15,532 bases of DNA from an uncultured Bacteroidales bacterium. GTDB taxonomy: Bacteria; Bacteroidota; Bacteroidia; Bacteroidales; UBA932. Of this stretch, positions 6,740 through 14,155 are shown piece by piece. Position numbers and translations under genes: made by a program. Numbering within the stretch: the stretch's first letter is position 1; the number at the start of each line of letters is the position of its first letter. The DNA lies in contig CALCHD010000099.1 of the NCBI GenBank assembly GCA_937901105.1, positions 1 to 15,532 on the forward strand, read 5' to 3'. The notes beneath the pieces are model-generated. The model was not told the DNA's origin. It did no database searches and saw nothing but the letters and a program-made list of their open reading frames with translations.

Positions 6740-7522
6740 CTATTTCTTGAAAATTCCAAAGAACGCAGATCCGCTGCCGCTCATTGAAGCATACACAGCC
6801 CCTTGCGCATAAAGTTCTTCCTTATATGCTGCAAGCTCCGGAATTTTGGCAAATACAGTCCTCTCAAAGTCATTCACAAGAGAATCCTTCCAGCATTCAA
6901 CAGGCTGCGCGAGAATCTCTATAATACTTCTTGAATCCTCGTTCCAACCCATTTCTGCCCATCTGCTGCGTGGAACTATTCCGCCGTATGCTGCTGCAGT
7001 TGATACAAAATATGGAGGATATACCAGCCTTATCTCATACCTTTCCAGCGCAGGGACCTCAACCGGCTCCAAAACCTCTCCCCTTCCGGTGCCGAGCATA
7101 GGGCGGTTATAGATGAAGAATGCACAGTCGCTGCCAAGGGAAGCCGCATACTCCGCCAATTTATCATCGGGAAGATTAAGGGAAAACATCTCATTGAGTC
7201 CGCGGAGAGTGAAGGCGGCATCTGCAGAACCTCCTCCCAAACCTGCTCCAACAGGGATTTTCTTGTAGAGGTGTATATCTACAGGGGGAATGTCAAAATC
7301 TGCTTTAAGGGACTTATAGGCCTTTACACACAGGTTGTCCATAGGGTCTCCGGGATATTCTATACCGTACTGATGCATTGTGAGTTCACTACTCTCCACA
7401 ATCTCCAGTACATCCCTGGCCTCTACAGGATAAAAGAGGGTTTCAAGGTTGTGAAACCCATCCTCCCTCTTTGTTAAAACACTTAAACCTAAATTTATTT
7501 TTGCATTCGGATATAGAATCAT
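6740..7522 (-). CDS. ispE: 4-diphosphocytidyl-2-C-methyl-D-erythritol kinase
   Basis: This 260-residue GHMP-family kinase phosphorylates CDP-methylerythritol in the non-mevalonate (MEP) isoprenoid pathway. The N-terminal AKINLGL (K8) matches IspE, the ATP-binding glycine loop is PVGAGLGGGSADAA (90-103), the catalytic Asp lies in GSDCAFF (D132), and the C-terminal GHMP motif is MSGSGSAFFGIF. The protein is slightly shorter than E. coli IspE but all motifs are present. It starts 1 bp after the stop codon of the ribonucleotide reductase gene, so the two are surely co-transcribed. There is no obvious metabolic link between them. Confidence 0.95.
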   Translation of the reverse strand: MILYPNAKINLGLSVLTKREDGFHNLETLFYPVEARDVLEIVESSELTMHQYGIEYPGDPMDNLCVKAYKSLKADFDIPPVDIHLYKKIPVGAGLGGGSADAAFTLRGLNEMFSLNLPDDKLAEYAASLGSDCAFFIYNRPMLGTGRGEVLEPVEVPALERYEIRLVYPPYFVSTAAAYGGIVPRSRWAEMGWNEDSRSIIEILAQPVECWKDSLVNDFERTVFAKIPELAAYKEELYAQGAVYASMSGSGSAFFGIFKK

Positions 7523-7523
7523 A

Positions 7524-10055
7524 TTAACCGCATTTTGAGTAACCGCAATTCATACAAACCAGACATCCCTCCTGATATACAAGATTGTTTGAATTACATT
7601 TAGAACATTTCTTTCCGGTATCGTCCTTTGTACCGTCTGGAATATATCTCTTCAAGCTGCGTTCAACACCGTTCTTCCAGGTATTGATAGCCTCGCTGTC
7701 CAATGAAAGGCCGTTGATAAGGTTCAACACGTCAACAATCTGCATACCGTGACGCAAGACTCCGGAAATAAGTTTTGCGTAGTTCCAGTACTCCTTGTTG
7801 AACATATGCGAGATACCTCCTACAATATTTGTATAGCCATATTTGTCTACAAAATGGAAGTCATAGCGGGTAAGGCCTGTCTTAACATCCTTCTCCTTAA
7901 CAATAAAGCCTGTCTCAACAGATTTAGGGATGTTGCGGCTGTCCTCATCTACAAGACCGGTAAAGATCTCATATGGAGCGCCGTTAAGCTTACCTACAAG
8001 GGCAATCCATTTCTCTTTTCCGTTATTGAAACGGATAACGTCTGCCTCTAGTGACTTTGGCCTCTCTTTAGGCTTGATTGCCACGCTCTCCTTCTTCTCC
8101 TCCTTTGCAGATACAAGCACACCTGCCCTTGAGCCGTCCCTGTAAACTGTAACACCTTTACATCCTACCTCCCAGGCAGTCTTGTACACATTTGCAACAA
8201 GCTCCTCGGTTACAGAGTTAGGCAAGTTTACAGTAACGCTGATTGAGTGGTCAACCCATTTCTGGATGCTTCCCTGCATCTTAACCTTTGCCACCCAGTC
8301 AATATCTGCTGATGTAGCCCTGTGGTAAGGAGACTTTTCGACCAAAGCCTCAACCTCCGGCACAGACATCTTCTTCACATCCTCTGCAGGAATGCCATTG
8401 ACCTCACACCATGTAAGGAACTTGTGGTGGAATACATAATACTCCTCCCAGCAGTCTCCAACATCATCCTTGAAGGTGATAACCACATTCTTGTCATTAG
8501 GGTTCACCTTCCTTCTTCTGATGTAGAATGGAAGGAATACCGGCTCTATTCCCGACGTAGTCTGTGTCATCAGTGATGTTGTACCTGTAGGGGCAATTGT
8601 AAGAAGCGAGATATTTCTTCTTCCCACTTTTGCCATCTGCTCATAAAGGGCAGGATCTGCAGTACGGATCCTGTCAATCATAGGGTTGTTCTCCTCCCTC
8701 TTTGTATCATAGATAGGGAAGGCGCCCCTCTCTGCCGCCATATTTACAGATGACCTGTATGCCTCAACGGCAAGTGTCTTCTGAACCTCAACAGAGAACT
8801 CGATAGCCTTGTCGGAACCGTATCTCATGCCTAGGGCTGCCAACATATCGCCCTCTGCAGTAATACCTAGTCCTGTACGCCTTCCACCTAATGATTTTGA
8901 CTTAATTTTCTCCCAAAGTTCACGCTCTGTCCTCTTCACATCCTCTGTCTCCGGATCTGCATCAATCTTGGCAAGGATTGCCTCAATCTTCTCCATCTCA
9001 AGGTCGATAAGGTCATCCATAAGCCTCATTGCCTTGCCTGAATGCTCCTTGAACAGCTCCTTGTTGAATTTTGCCTCTGGAGTAAACGGATTCTCAACAT
9101 ATGAGTAAAGGTTAAGGGCTATAAGACGGCAAGAGTCATAAGGGCAAAGAGGAATCTCTCCGCATGGATTTGTACTTACTGTCCTGTAGCCAAGGTCTGC
9201 ATAGCAGTCAGCAACAGACTCTCTCAACACTGTATCCCAGAAAAGGACGCCAGGCTCTGCAGATTTCCATGCATTGTGCACAATCTTCTTCCAGATATTC
9301 TGCGCATTCACCATTTTGGAAACCTTTGGCTCCGCAGCATCAATAGGGTATTTCTGCTCGTACTGCTCTCCAGAAAGTGCAGACTTCATGAACTCGTCGT
9401 CAATCTTCACAGAAACGTTTGCACCGGTAACCTTGCCCTGCTCCATTTTTGCATCAATGAATTTCTCACTGTCGGGATGCTTGATAGAGATTGAAAGCAT
9501 AAGGGCTCCTCTACGGCCGTCCTGTGCAACCTCTCGGGTTGAGTTAGAGTATCTCTCCATGAAAGGAACCACACCTGTAGAAGTAAGCGCGCTGTTAAGC
9601 ACCGCACTTCCTTGAGGACGGATATGTGAAAGGTCGTGTCCTACACCGCCACGGCGCTTCATAAGCTGTACCTGCTCCTCATCAATCTTCAAGATTCCAC
9701 CGTATGAATCTGCAGGGGTGTCGTGTCCTACAACAAAGCAGTTAGACAATGACGCTATCTGGTAAGAGTTGCCGATACCTGTCATTGGACCACCTTGAGG
9801 AATGATATATTTGAAATCTCTCAAAAGCTCATAGATCTCATCCTCGCCCATAGGGTTAGGATACTTGTTCTCTATTCTCGCAAACTCTCTTGCAAGTCTG
9901 CGGTGCATGTCTTCCGGTGATTTCTCGTACAAGTTGCCATAAGAATCCTTCATGGCGTACTTGTTGATCCATACAGACGCAGCAAGTTCATCCCCTTTAA
10001 AGAAGATAATGCTCGCCTGCAAGGCTTCCTCATAAGTGTAGGTCTTGATACTCAT
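7524..10055 (-). CDS. nrdJ: Adenosylcobalamin-dependent (class II) ribonucleotide reductase
   Basis: The protein (843 residues from the preferred start) reduces ribonucleotides to deoxyribonucleotides with adenosylcobalamin as radical source, so no oxygen is needed. Active-site parts are clear: SLSNCFVV gives one redox cysteine (C106), NPCGEIPL gives the radical cysteine and catalytic glutamate (C298, E300), and SCRLIALNL gives the second redox cysteine (C309). APTGTTSLMTQTTSGIEPVF is the conserved phosphate/substrate loop. The C-terminus has a cysteine cluster (CSKCN...CLVCMNCGYSKCG) typical of class II enzymes, probably zinc-binding and used for re-reduction. An upstream in-frame ATG at 10100 would add 15 residues, but it lies directly after the T-run of the sufD terminator, so I prefer the ATG at 10055, which gives MSIKTYTYEEA. 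No cobalamin riboswitch was seen in the short upstream region. No intein or insertion was seen. Confidence 0.93.
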   Translation of the reverse strand: MSIKTYTYEEALQASIIFFKGDELAASVWINKYAMKDSYGNLYEKSPEDMHRRLAREFARIENKYPNPMGEDEIYELLRDFKYIIPQGGPMTGIGNSYQIASLSNCFVVGHDTPADSYGGILKIDEEQVQLMKRRGGVGHDLSHIRPQGSAVLNSALTSTGVVPFMERYSNSTREVAQDGRRGALMLSISIKHPDSEKFIDAKMEQGKVTGANVSVKIDDEFMKSALSGEQYEQKYPIDAAEPKVSKMVNAQNIWKKIVHNAWKSAEPGVLFWDTVLRESVADCYADLGYRTVSTNPCGEIPLCPYDSCRLIALNLYSYVENPFTPEAKFNKELFKEHSGKAMRLMDDLIDLEMEKIEAILAKIDADPETEDVKRTERELWEKIKSKSLGGRRTGLGITAEGDMLAALGMRYGSDKAIEFSVEVQKTLAVEAYRSSVNMAAERGAFPIYDTKREENNPMIDRIRTADPALYEQMAKVGRRNISLLTIAPTGTTSLMTQTTSGIEPVFLPFYIRRRKVNPNDKNVVITFKDDVGDCWEEYYVFHHKFLTWCEVNGIPAEDVKKMSVPEVEALVEKSPYHRATSADIDWVAKVKMQGSIQKWVDHSISVTVNLPNSVTEELVANVYKTAWEVGCKGVTVYRDGSRAGVLVSAKEEKKESVAIKPKERPKSLEADVIRFNNGKEKWIALVGKLNGAPYEIFTGLVDEDSRNIPKSVETGFIVKEKDVKTGLTRYDFHFVDKYGYTNIVGGISHMFNKEYWNYAKLISGVLRHGMQIVDVLNLINGLSLDSEAINTWKNGVERSLKRYIPDGTKDDTGKKCSKCNSNNLVYQEGCLVCMNCGYSKCG

Positions 10056-10100
10056 TGATTTATATGTTATTAACGTTTGTCGTTTCTGGAGCGGCTGCAT

Positions 10101-10134
10101 AAAAAAACAGCCAATTACCCAAGGTAATTGACTG
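10101..10134 (-). terminator. Rho-independent terminator of the suf operon
   Basis: On the minus strand the arms 10134-10123 and 10119-10108 form a 12-bp stem (one G-T wobble) with a 3-nt loop, followed by seven T (10107-10101). It ends transcription about 80 bp after sufD and separates the suf operon from the reductase gene. It also argues against the ATG at 10100 as the reductase start. Confidence 0.9.
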
Positions 10135-10216
10135 CAATTTACATCATTTTATCTCTATTTGCAGAGGGTGTAAATATTACTTTTCAACAAAACAATCAAC
10201 ACCCGCCCTACAGTGC

Positions 10217-11212
10217 TTAACAGCAATGTTTACTGCAATTGGCGCACTCTGAAAATTCTCCTCTCAAGCGGCTCTCAAGAAGCGAGTGTAATCTCTCCCT
10301 CAAATTCTCATTGCCTACTTTCTCAAGCACGGCGTAAGCAAAAGCCTGCTGCTGCAACAGCTTTGCCTCATCCTTGGCGATGCCTCTTGAACGCATATAG
10401 AACAGCTCATCCTCATTAAGGCTGCCCACGGTTGCACCGTGAGAACATTTTACGTCATCAGCATAGATCTCAAGATGCGGCTGGGTATATGCCTTTGCTG
10501 TCTTTGAGGCAAGAAGGTTGTTGTTTGCCTGGTACGCCTCCGTCTTCTGCGCATCCTTTGCCACGTAGATTTTTCCGCTGAATGAGGTTCTTGATTCTCC
10601 GTCGAGAATACCCTTGAACAGCTGCGAGCTGTGACACTCCGGAACATTGTGGAAAATGTTCACCTTGGTAGAAACCCTCTGCTGGCCGCTTGCAAGGTAA
10701 AGTCCGTTCACACAGCACTCTCCCCCCTTGCCATTGAGATTCACCTCTATCTCATTTGAAATCTCTCCTCCGTGAAGTGTAATCACATTAAGGTTGAACA
10801 CAGCCCCCTGCGCCATCTGCACCTTGAATGAAGTGCTGTGCCTTGATTTGTTGTGCTCATTCTGCATCACAACCATATCAAGGATGGCCCCCTCACCAAG
10901 ATCCACATTCACTGTCTCGTGGGTAGTAAAATCCTCCATAGATAGTGTATGCGAACAAAGAAGCACCTTTGCCTGCGCCCTCTCTGCCAAAACGTAATCA
11001 GTTGAATATGAAAGATCTTCCTGCGCCTGGCTGCTTCTCACTGCAATAACCTGCAGCATCTTGGGAAGAATCTCCCCCCTGCCAAGGTCCAGTCCCTGCT
11101 TCTCCCCTTTGCCGTCCACTACAAACACCTGCTCGGTATCCTGCAGCGGCACGCGGCATCTGAACTCCTCATTTTGGGATTTGTCGGGAATATAAATGTA
11201 GTTGTTCTCCAT
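10217..11212 (-). CDS. sufD: Fe-S assembly protein SufD, short form with Cys-rich tail
   Basis: The 331-residue protein matches the beta-helix core and C-terminal part of SufD, which pairs with SufB in the SufBC2D scaffold that builds Fe-S clusters. The conserved EIYADDVKCSHGATVG stretch is intact, with H258 at the position of the E. coli SufD histidine implicated in cluster assembly, followed by FYMRSRGI. E. coli SufD has about 420 residues; this one starts directly in the region before the beta-helix and lacks most of the N-terminal helical domain. No upstream in-frame extension is possible because sufC ends only 18 bp before its ATG. The C-terminus ends in SECANCSKHCC (C323, C326, C330, C331), an uncommon metal-binding-like tail. 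It is the last gene of the operon, followed by a terminator. Confidence 0.92.
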   Translation of the reverse strand: MENNYIYIPDKSQNEEFRCRVPLQDTEQVFVVDGKGEKQGLDLGRGEILPKMLQVIAVRSSQAQEDLSYSTDYVLAERAQAKVLLCSHTLSMEDFTTHETVNVDLGEGAILDMVVMQNEHNKSRHSTSFKVQMAQGAVFNLNVITLHGGEISNEIEVNLNGKGGECCVNGLYLASGQQRVSTKVNIFHNVPECHSSQLFKGILDGESRTSFSGKIYVAKDAQKTEAYQANNNLLASKTAKAYTQPHLEIYADDVKCSHGATVGSLNEDELFYMRSRGIAKDEAKLLQQQAFAYAVLEKVGNENLRERLHSLLESRLRGEFSECANCSKHCC

Positions 11213-11230
11213 AATTCTCTTCCCGATAAA
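11213..11230 (-). promoter_or_regulatory. TTTATCGGGAAGAGA leader element before sufD
   Basis: The whole 18-bp gap between the sufC stop and the sufD ATG reads TTTATCGGGAAGAGAATT on the minus strand. The first 15 bases recur just before the pnuC start (12663-12649), at nearly the same distance from the ATG (3 versus 2 bp). It is not a normal Shine-Dalgarno sequence. It may promote translation or be a target for an RNA- or DNA-binding factor. Confidence 0.5.
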
Positions 11231-11986
11231 TTATTCACCTTTAATCAGCCAGTCGTAACCTCTTGTTTCCACCTCAAGTGCAAGCTCCTTGCCTGAAGTC
11301 TTGATGATCTTTCCTTTGTACAATACGTGCACGATATCCGGAACGATATAATCCAAAAGCCTCTGGTAGTGGGTAATCACAATTGTTGCATTCTCCGGGG
11401 TCTTGAGCTTGTTCACACCTGTTGCAACAATGCGCAATGCATCAACATCCAGTCCGCTGTCGGTCTCATCCAGGATAGCGAGCTTTGGATCAAGCATGGC
11501 CATCTGAAAAATCTCGTTCCTCTTCTTCTCACCGCCAGAGAAACCTACGTTCACACCTCTGGAAGAGAAGGCAGGATCCATCTCCACAATAGCAAGCTTC
11601 TCTCTCATAAGCTTAAGGTACTCTGCAGCTGTAAGAGGTGCAAGACCCTTCTGCTTGCGGTGCTCGTTCACGGCTGTCTTCATAAAGTTCACATTTGTAA
11701 CTCCAGGAATCTCAATAGGATACTGGAACCCAAGGAACAGGCCTGCCCAAGAGCGCTCCTCCGGCGACATTGCCAAAAGGTCCTGCCCCATGAACTTTAC
11801 AGAACCCTCTGTAACCTCATAATGCTCCTTGCCTGCAAGAACTGCAGAAAGGGTACTTTTTCCCGAACCGTTAGGGCCCATAATTGCGTGAACCTCACCT
11901 GGCTTTACAACCAAGTCTATACCTTTAAGAATCTCCTTGCCATTGATGTTGGCATGCAAATTTTTTATTTCAATCAAATTCTCCAT
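11231..11986 (-). CDS. sufC: Fe-S assembly ATPase SufC
   Basis: This is a 251-residue ABC-type ATPase. It has Walker A GPNGSGKST (37-45), the signature SGGEKKR (150-156), Walker B LAILDETDSGLD (D173, E174) and an H-loop histidine (H206). The YNPD/MSPEER and FQYPIEIPG segments are typical of SufC. It energises the SufBC2D scaffold in the cytosol. A GTG 6 bp upstream (11992) would add two residues, but the ATG at 11986 gives the family start MENLIEIKNL and is preferred. It lies between pnuC (18-bp gap by the preferred start) and sufD. Confidence 0.96.
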   Translation of the reverse strand: MENLIEIKNLHANINGKEILKGIDLVVKPGEVHAIMGPNGSGKSTLSAVLAGKEHYEVTEGSVKFMGQDLLAMSPEERSWAGLFLGFQYPIEIPGVTNVNFMKTAVNEHRKQKGLAPLTAAEYLKLMREKLAIVEMDPAFSSRGVNVGFSGGEKKRNEIFQMAMLDPKLAILDETDSGLDVDALRIVATGVNKLKTPENATIVITHYQRLLDYIVPDIVHVLYKGKIIKTSGKELALEVETRGYDWLIKGE

Positions 11987-12004
11987 AATCACTCCATTTT
12001 TAAA

Positions 12005-12646
12005 CTATTGGGCCTTCATCTGCTTTCTCCACATTGCAAATCCAAAGAATGCAAGGATAAGATAGCCGGCACTCACAATTGGCATGAACACAAGTCCCGC
12101 CTTGATGTATAATGTAATATTGGTGACATTAACCACAAGCCATGCACCCCAGCAGTCAAGTTTCTTCTGTGCAGAAAGATACTGCGCCAAAAGTATGAAC
12201 GCTGTTACAAAGGCATCCAGGAACGGCGCCCTTGCTGTAGGGAACACATCCGGCCACCATACGTTCAGCTGGCTCAAGAGAAATCCCCAGCCAACGGTAA
12301 ATGCAGCCACAATGGCAAGCAGTCCAAGCCTCTCCTTGTGGGTAAGCACTGTAATCTTCAGCTGATGCTTGCGGTCCGCCTCATTCTGCGCAGGATGAGT
12401 CCATCTGTAATGCCCAAAAAAGTTGATTACAAACGATATTGGCTGTACAAGCATGCTGGAATAAAGATGCTTCTGCAAGAACATGAAGAAAAGGAGGATA
12501 TTGTAAAGATATCCCACCCAAAAATTGAGCACCTTGCCCCTGGTAGCCAGGAACACGCAGCTCAATCCCGCCATAACGGCAAGCAGTTCAAGCAGGCTCA
12601 CACCCTGGCCGCCCAATGTAAAAAGTATGTTATCTATACTGAACAT
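12005..12646 (-). CDS. pnuC: PnuC-family vitamin transporter
   Basis: The protein has 213 residues from the preferred ATG and about seven hydrophobic segments (roughly 15-35, 37-56, 58-79, 102-122, then three more to the end). It carries the family sequences FWVGYLYNILLFFMFLQKHLYSSMLVQ, NFFGHYRW and CWGAWLVVNVTNITLYI. PnuC proteins are inner-membrane facilitators for vitamins such as nicotinamide riboside; relatives (PnuT, PnuX) carry thiamine or riboflavin, and the substrate here cannot be told from sequence alone. An alternative ATG at 12667 overlaps the sufB stop (TAATG) and would add MIYREET. I prefer 12646 because the added codons coincide with the leader element also found before sufD, where it is non-coding. 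Its position inside the suf operon is unusual. I saw no vitamin riboswitch upstream. Confidence 0.88.
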   Translation of the reverse strand: MFSIDNILFTLGGQGVSLLELLAVMAGLSCVFLATRGKVLNFWVGYLYNILLFFMFLQKHLYSSMLVQPISFVINFFGHYRWTHPAQNEADRKHQLKITVLTHKERLGLLAIVAAFTVGWGFLLSQLNVWWPDVFPTARAPFLDAFVTAFILLAQYLSAQKKLDCWGAWLVVNVTNITLYIKAGLVFMPIVSAGYLILAFFGFAMWRKQMKAQ

Positions 12647-12648
12647 AG

Positions 12649-12663
12649 TCTCTTCCCGATAAA
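12649..12663 (-). promoter_or_regulatory. TTTATCGGGAAGAGA leader element before pnuC
   Basis: Minus-strand bases 12663-12649 are identical to the element before sufD and end 2 bp from the pnuC ATG. This supports the start at 12646 and suggests a shared translational or regulatory signal. Confidence 0.5.
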
Positions 12664-12666
12664 TCA

Positions 12667-14103
12667 TTAACCTACACTGCCCTCAAGCGAAACCTGAAGC
12701 AGCTTCTGCGCCTCAACGGCAAACTCCATAGGGAGCTGGTTTATCACCTCCTTGGCATAGCCGTTAACAATAAGTCCAACAGCATCCTCCGCCTTGATAC
12801 CCCTCTGCTGGCAGTAGAAAAGCTGGTCCTCACCAATCTTTGAGGTAGTTGCCTCATGCTCCACCACCGCTGTAGGGTTCTCGCTCTCCACATAAGGGAA
12901 AGTGTGCGCACCGCACTTGTCTCCAAGCAGAAGGCTGTCGCACTGCGAGTGGTTGCGGGCATTCTCCGCACCCGGAAGAATCTTCACAAGGCCCCTGTAG
13001 CTGTTCTGGCTCTTGCCTGCAGAAATACCCTTGCTCACAATACGGCTACTGGTATTCTTTCCAATATGGATCATCTTGGTACCTGTATCAGCCTGCTGGT
13101 AATTGTTGGTAACCGCAACAGAATAGAACTCGCTTATTGAGTTGTCTCCCTTAAGGATGGTACTCGGATACTTCCATGTAATTGCAGAACCTGTCTCAAC
13201 CTGAGCCCAGAAAAGCTTGCTGTTTGCCCCCTTGCAGATGCCGCGCTTGGTAACAAAGTTGTAGATTCCTCCTTTGCCCTCCTTGTCACCAGGATACCAG
13301 TTCTGCACAGTTGAATACTTCACCTCCGCATCCTGCATCACCACAATCTCCACAACAGCCGCATGCAGCTGGTTCTCATCACGCTGCGGAGCTGTACATC
13401 CCTCAAGGTAGCTCACATATGAACCCTCATCAGCAACAATAAGCGTTCTCTCAAACTGGCCTGTGCCCTTTGCATTGATACGGAAATAGCTGCTCAGCTC
13501 CATAGGGCAACGGGTATTCTTTGGTATATAGCAGAACGATCCGTCACTGAACACTGCAGAGTTAAGCGCAGAGAAATAGTTGTCACCTACAGGGACAACA
13601 GACGCAAGATATTTCTTTACAAGATCCGGGTAATCCCTTACAGCCTCGGAGAAAGAGCAGAAAATCACACCCTTCTCGGCCAAAGTCTCCCTGAAGGTGG
13701 TCTTCACAGAGACAGAATCAAACACCGCATCAACGGCCATTCCCGCAAGGACGTTCCTCTCATGAAGCGGAATTCCCAGCTTCTCAAAGGTCTCTGCAAG
13801 TTCAGGATCAATCTCTGTAACCTCCTTCTTTGGCTGCGGCGCAGCATAATAGATGATATCCTGATAGTCAATCTCCGGAATATCCAGATGCGCCCACTTT
13901 GGCATTTCCATTTTCTGCCACCTCTCAAACGCCTTGAGACGGAACTCCAACAGCCATTCAGGCTCCCCTTTCTTTGAAGATATGAGCCTGATGATATCCT
14001 CATTCAAACCCTTGGGAATGAACTCCTGGGAAATATTTGATTCAAAGCCGTACTGATATTCAGCATTGGCTATATTTTCTATAATTTCGTTATTTTTACT
14101 CAT
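12667..14103 (-). CDS. sufB: Fe-S assembly scaffold protein SufB
   Basis: The 478-residue protein is full-length SufB, the subunit that receives sulfur and carries the nascent cluster in the SufBC2D complex. Landmarks are the N-terminal EYQYGFESNI, the EGCTAPQRDENQLHAAVVE core (C236), the SQCDSLLLG cysteine (C388, matching by motif the E. coli Cys405) and the VVEHEATTSKIGEDQLFYCQQRG stretch (E415-H416-E417). All key positions are present. It is the first gene of the operon sufB-pnuC-sufC-sufD. The usual partner sufS (cysteine desulfurase) and sufE are not in the window. A candidate -7 box lies only 7 bp upstream of its ATG, so the transcript would be nearly leaderless. Confidence 0.97.
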   Translation of the reverse strand: MSKNNEIIENIANAEYQYGFESNISQEFIPKGLNEDIIRLISSKKGEPEWLLEFRLKAFERWQKMEMPKWAHLDIPEIDYQDIIYYAAPQPKKEVTEIDPELAETFEKLGIPLHERNVLAGMAVDAVFDSVSVKTTFRETLAEKGVIFCSFSEAVRDYPDLVKKYLASVVPVGDNYFSALNSAVFSDGSFCYIPKNTRCPMELSSYFRINAKGTGQFERTLIVADEGSYVSYLEGCTAPQRDENQLHAAVVEIVVMQDAEVKYSTVQNWYPGDKEGKGGIYNFVTKRGICKGANSKLFWAQVETGSAITWKYPSTILKGDNSISEFYSVAVTNNYQQADTGTKMIHIGKNTSSRIVSKGISAGKSQNSYRGLVKILPGAENARNHSQCDSLLLGDKCGAHTFPYVESENPTAVVEHEATTSKIGEDQLFYCQQRGIKAEDAVGLIVNGYAKEVINQLPMEFAVEAQKLLQVSLEGSVG

Positions 14104-14110
14104 CGTAGCG

Positions 14111-14118
14111 CAAAGTTA
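14111..14118 (-). promoter_or_regulatory. Candidate -7 box of the suf operon
   Basis: On the minus strand TAACTTTG matches TAnnTTTG and is followed by CGCTACG and then the sufB ATG (14103). With the usual start distance, transcription would begin within a few bases of the start codon. The -33 region is a T-rich stretch (TTTTTTTAC) rather than a clear TTTG. Confidence 0.5.
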
Positions 14119-14130
14119 AACCATTTTAGG

Positions 14131-14138
14131 TATTTTTG
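14131..14138 (+). promoter_or_regulatory. Candidate -7 box of the ThiL-like gene
   Basis: TATTTTTG matches TAnnTTTG and ends 17 bp upstream of the ATG at 14156. It is back-to-back with the sufB -7 box in a 52-bp divergent spacer, so the two promoters would compete or share a regulator. No -33 box is visible. Confidence 0.4.
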
Positions 14139-14155
14139 TAAAAAAATACACGGTT

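Noticed and set aside
10056..10100. Extended N-terminus of the ribonucleotide reductase from the ATG at 10100
   Set aside because: The ATG directly follows the T-run of the suf terminator, and the extra 15 residues (MQPLQKRQ...) lack family features; the ATG at 10055 fits better.
10137..10175. Inverted repeat TTTACA...TGTAAA between sufD and its terminator, resembling the operator half-sites at 3021-3067
   Set aside because: The half-sites are in the opposite order and far apart, and they lie after the operon rather than at a promoter; probably chance in an AT-rich stretch.
11327..12112. Plus-strand frame of 261 codons across sufC and pnuC
   Set aside because: Antisense shadow spanning two well-supported genes; its translation is rich in His, Cys and Asn with no recognisable domain.
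14104..14155. TPP riboswitch upstream of the ThiL-like gene or sufB
   Set aside because: The 52-bp spacer is too short for a TPP riboswitch (about 100 nt) and lacks its conserved CUGAGA element.
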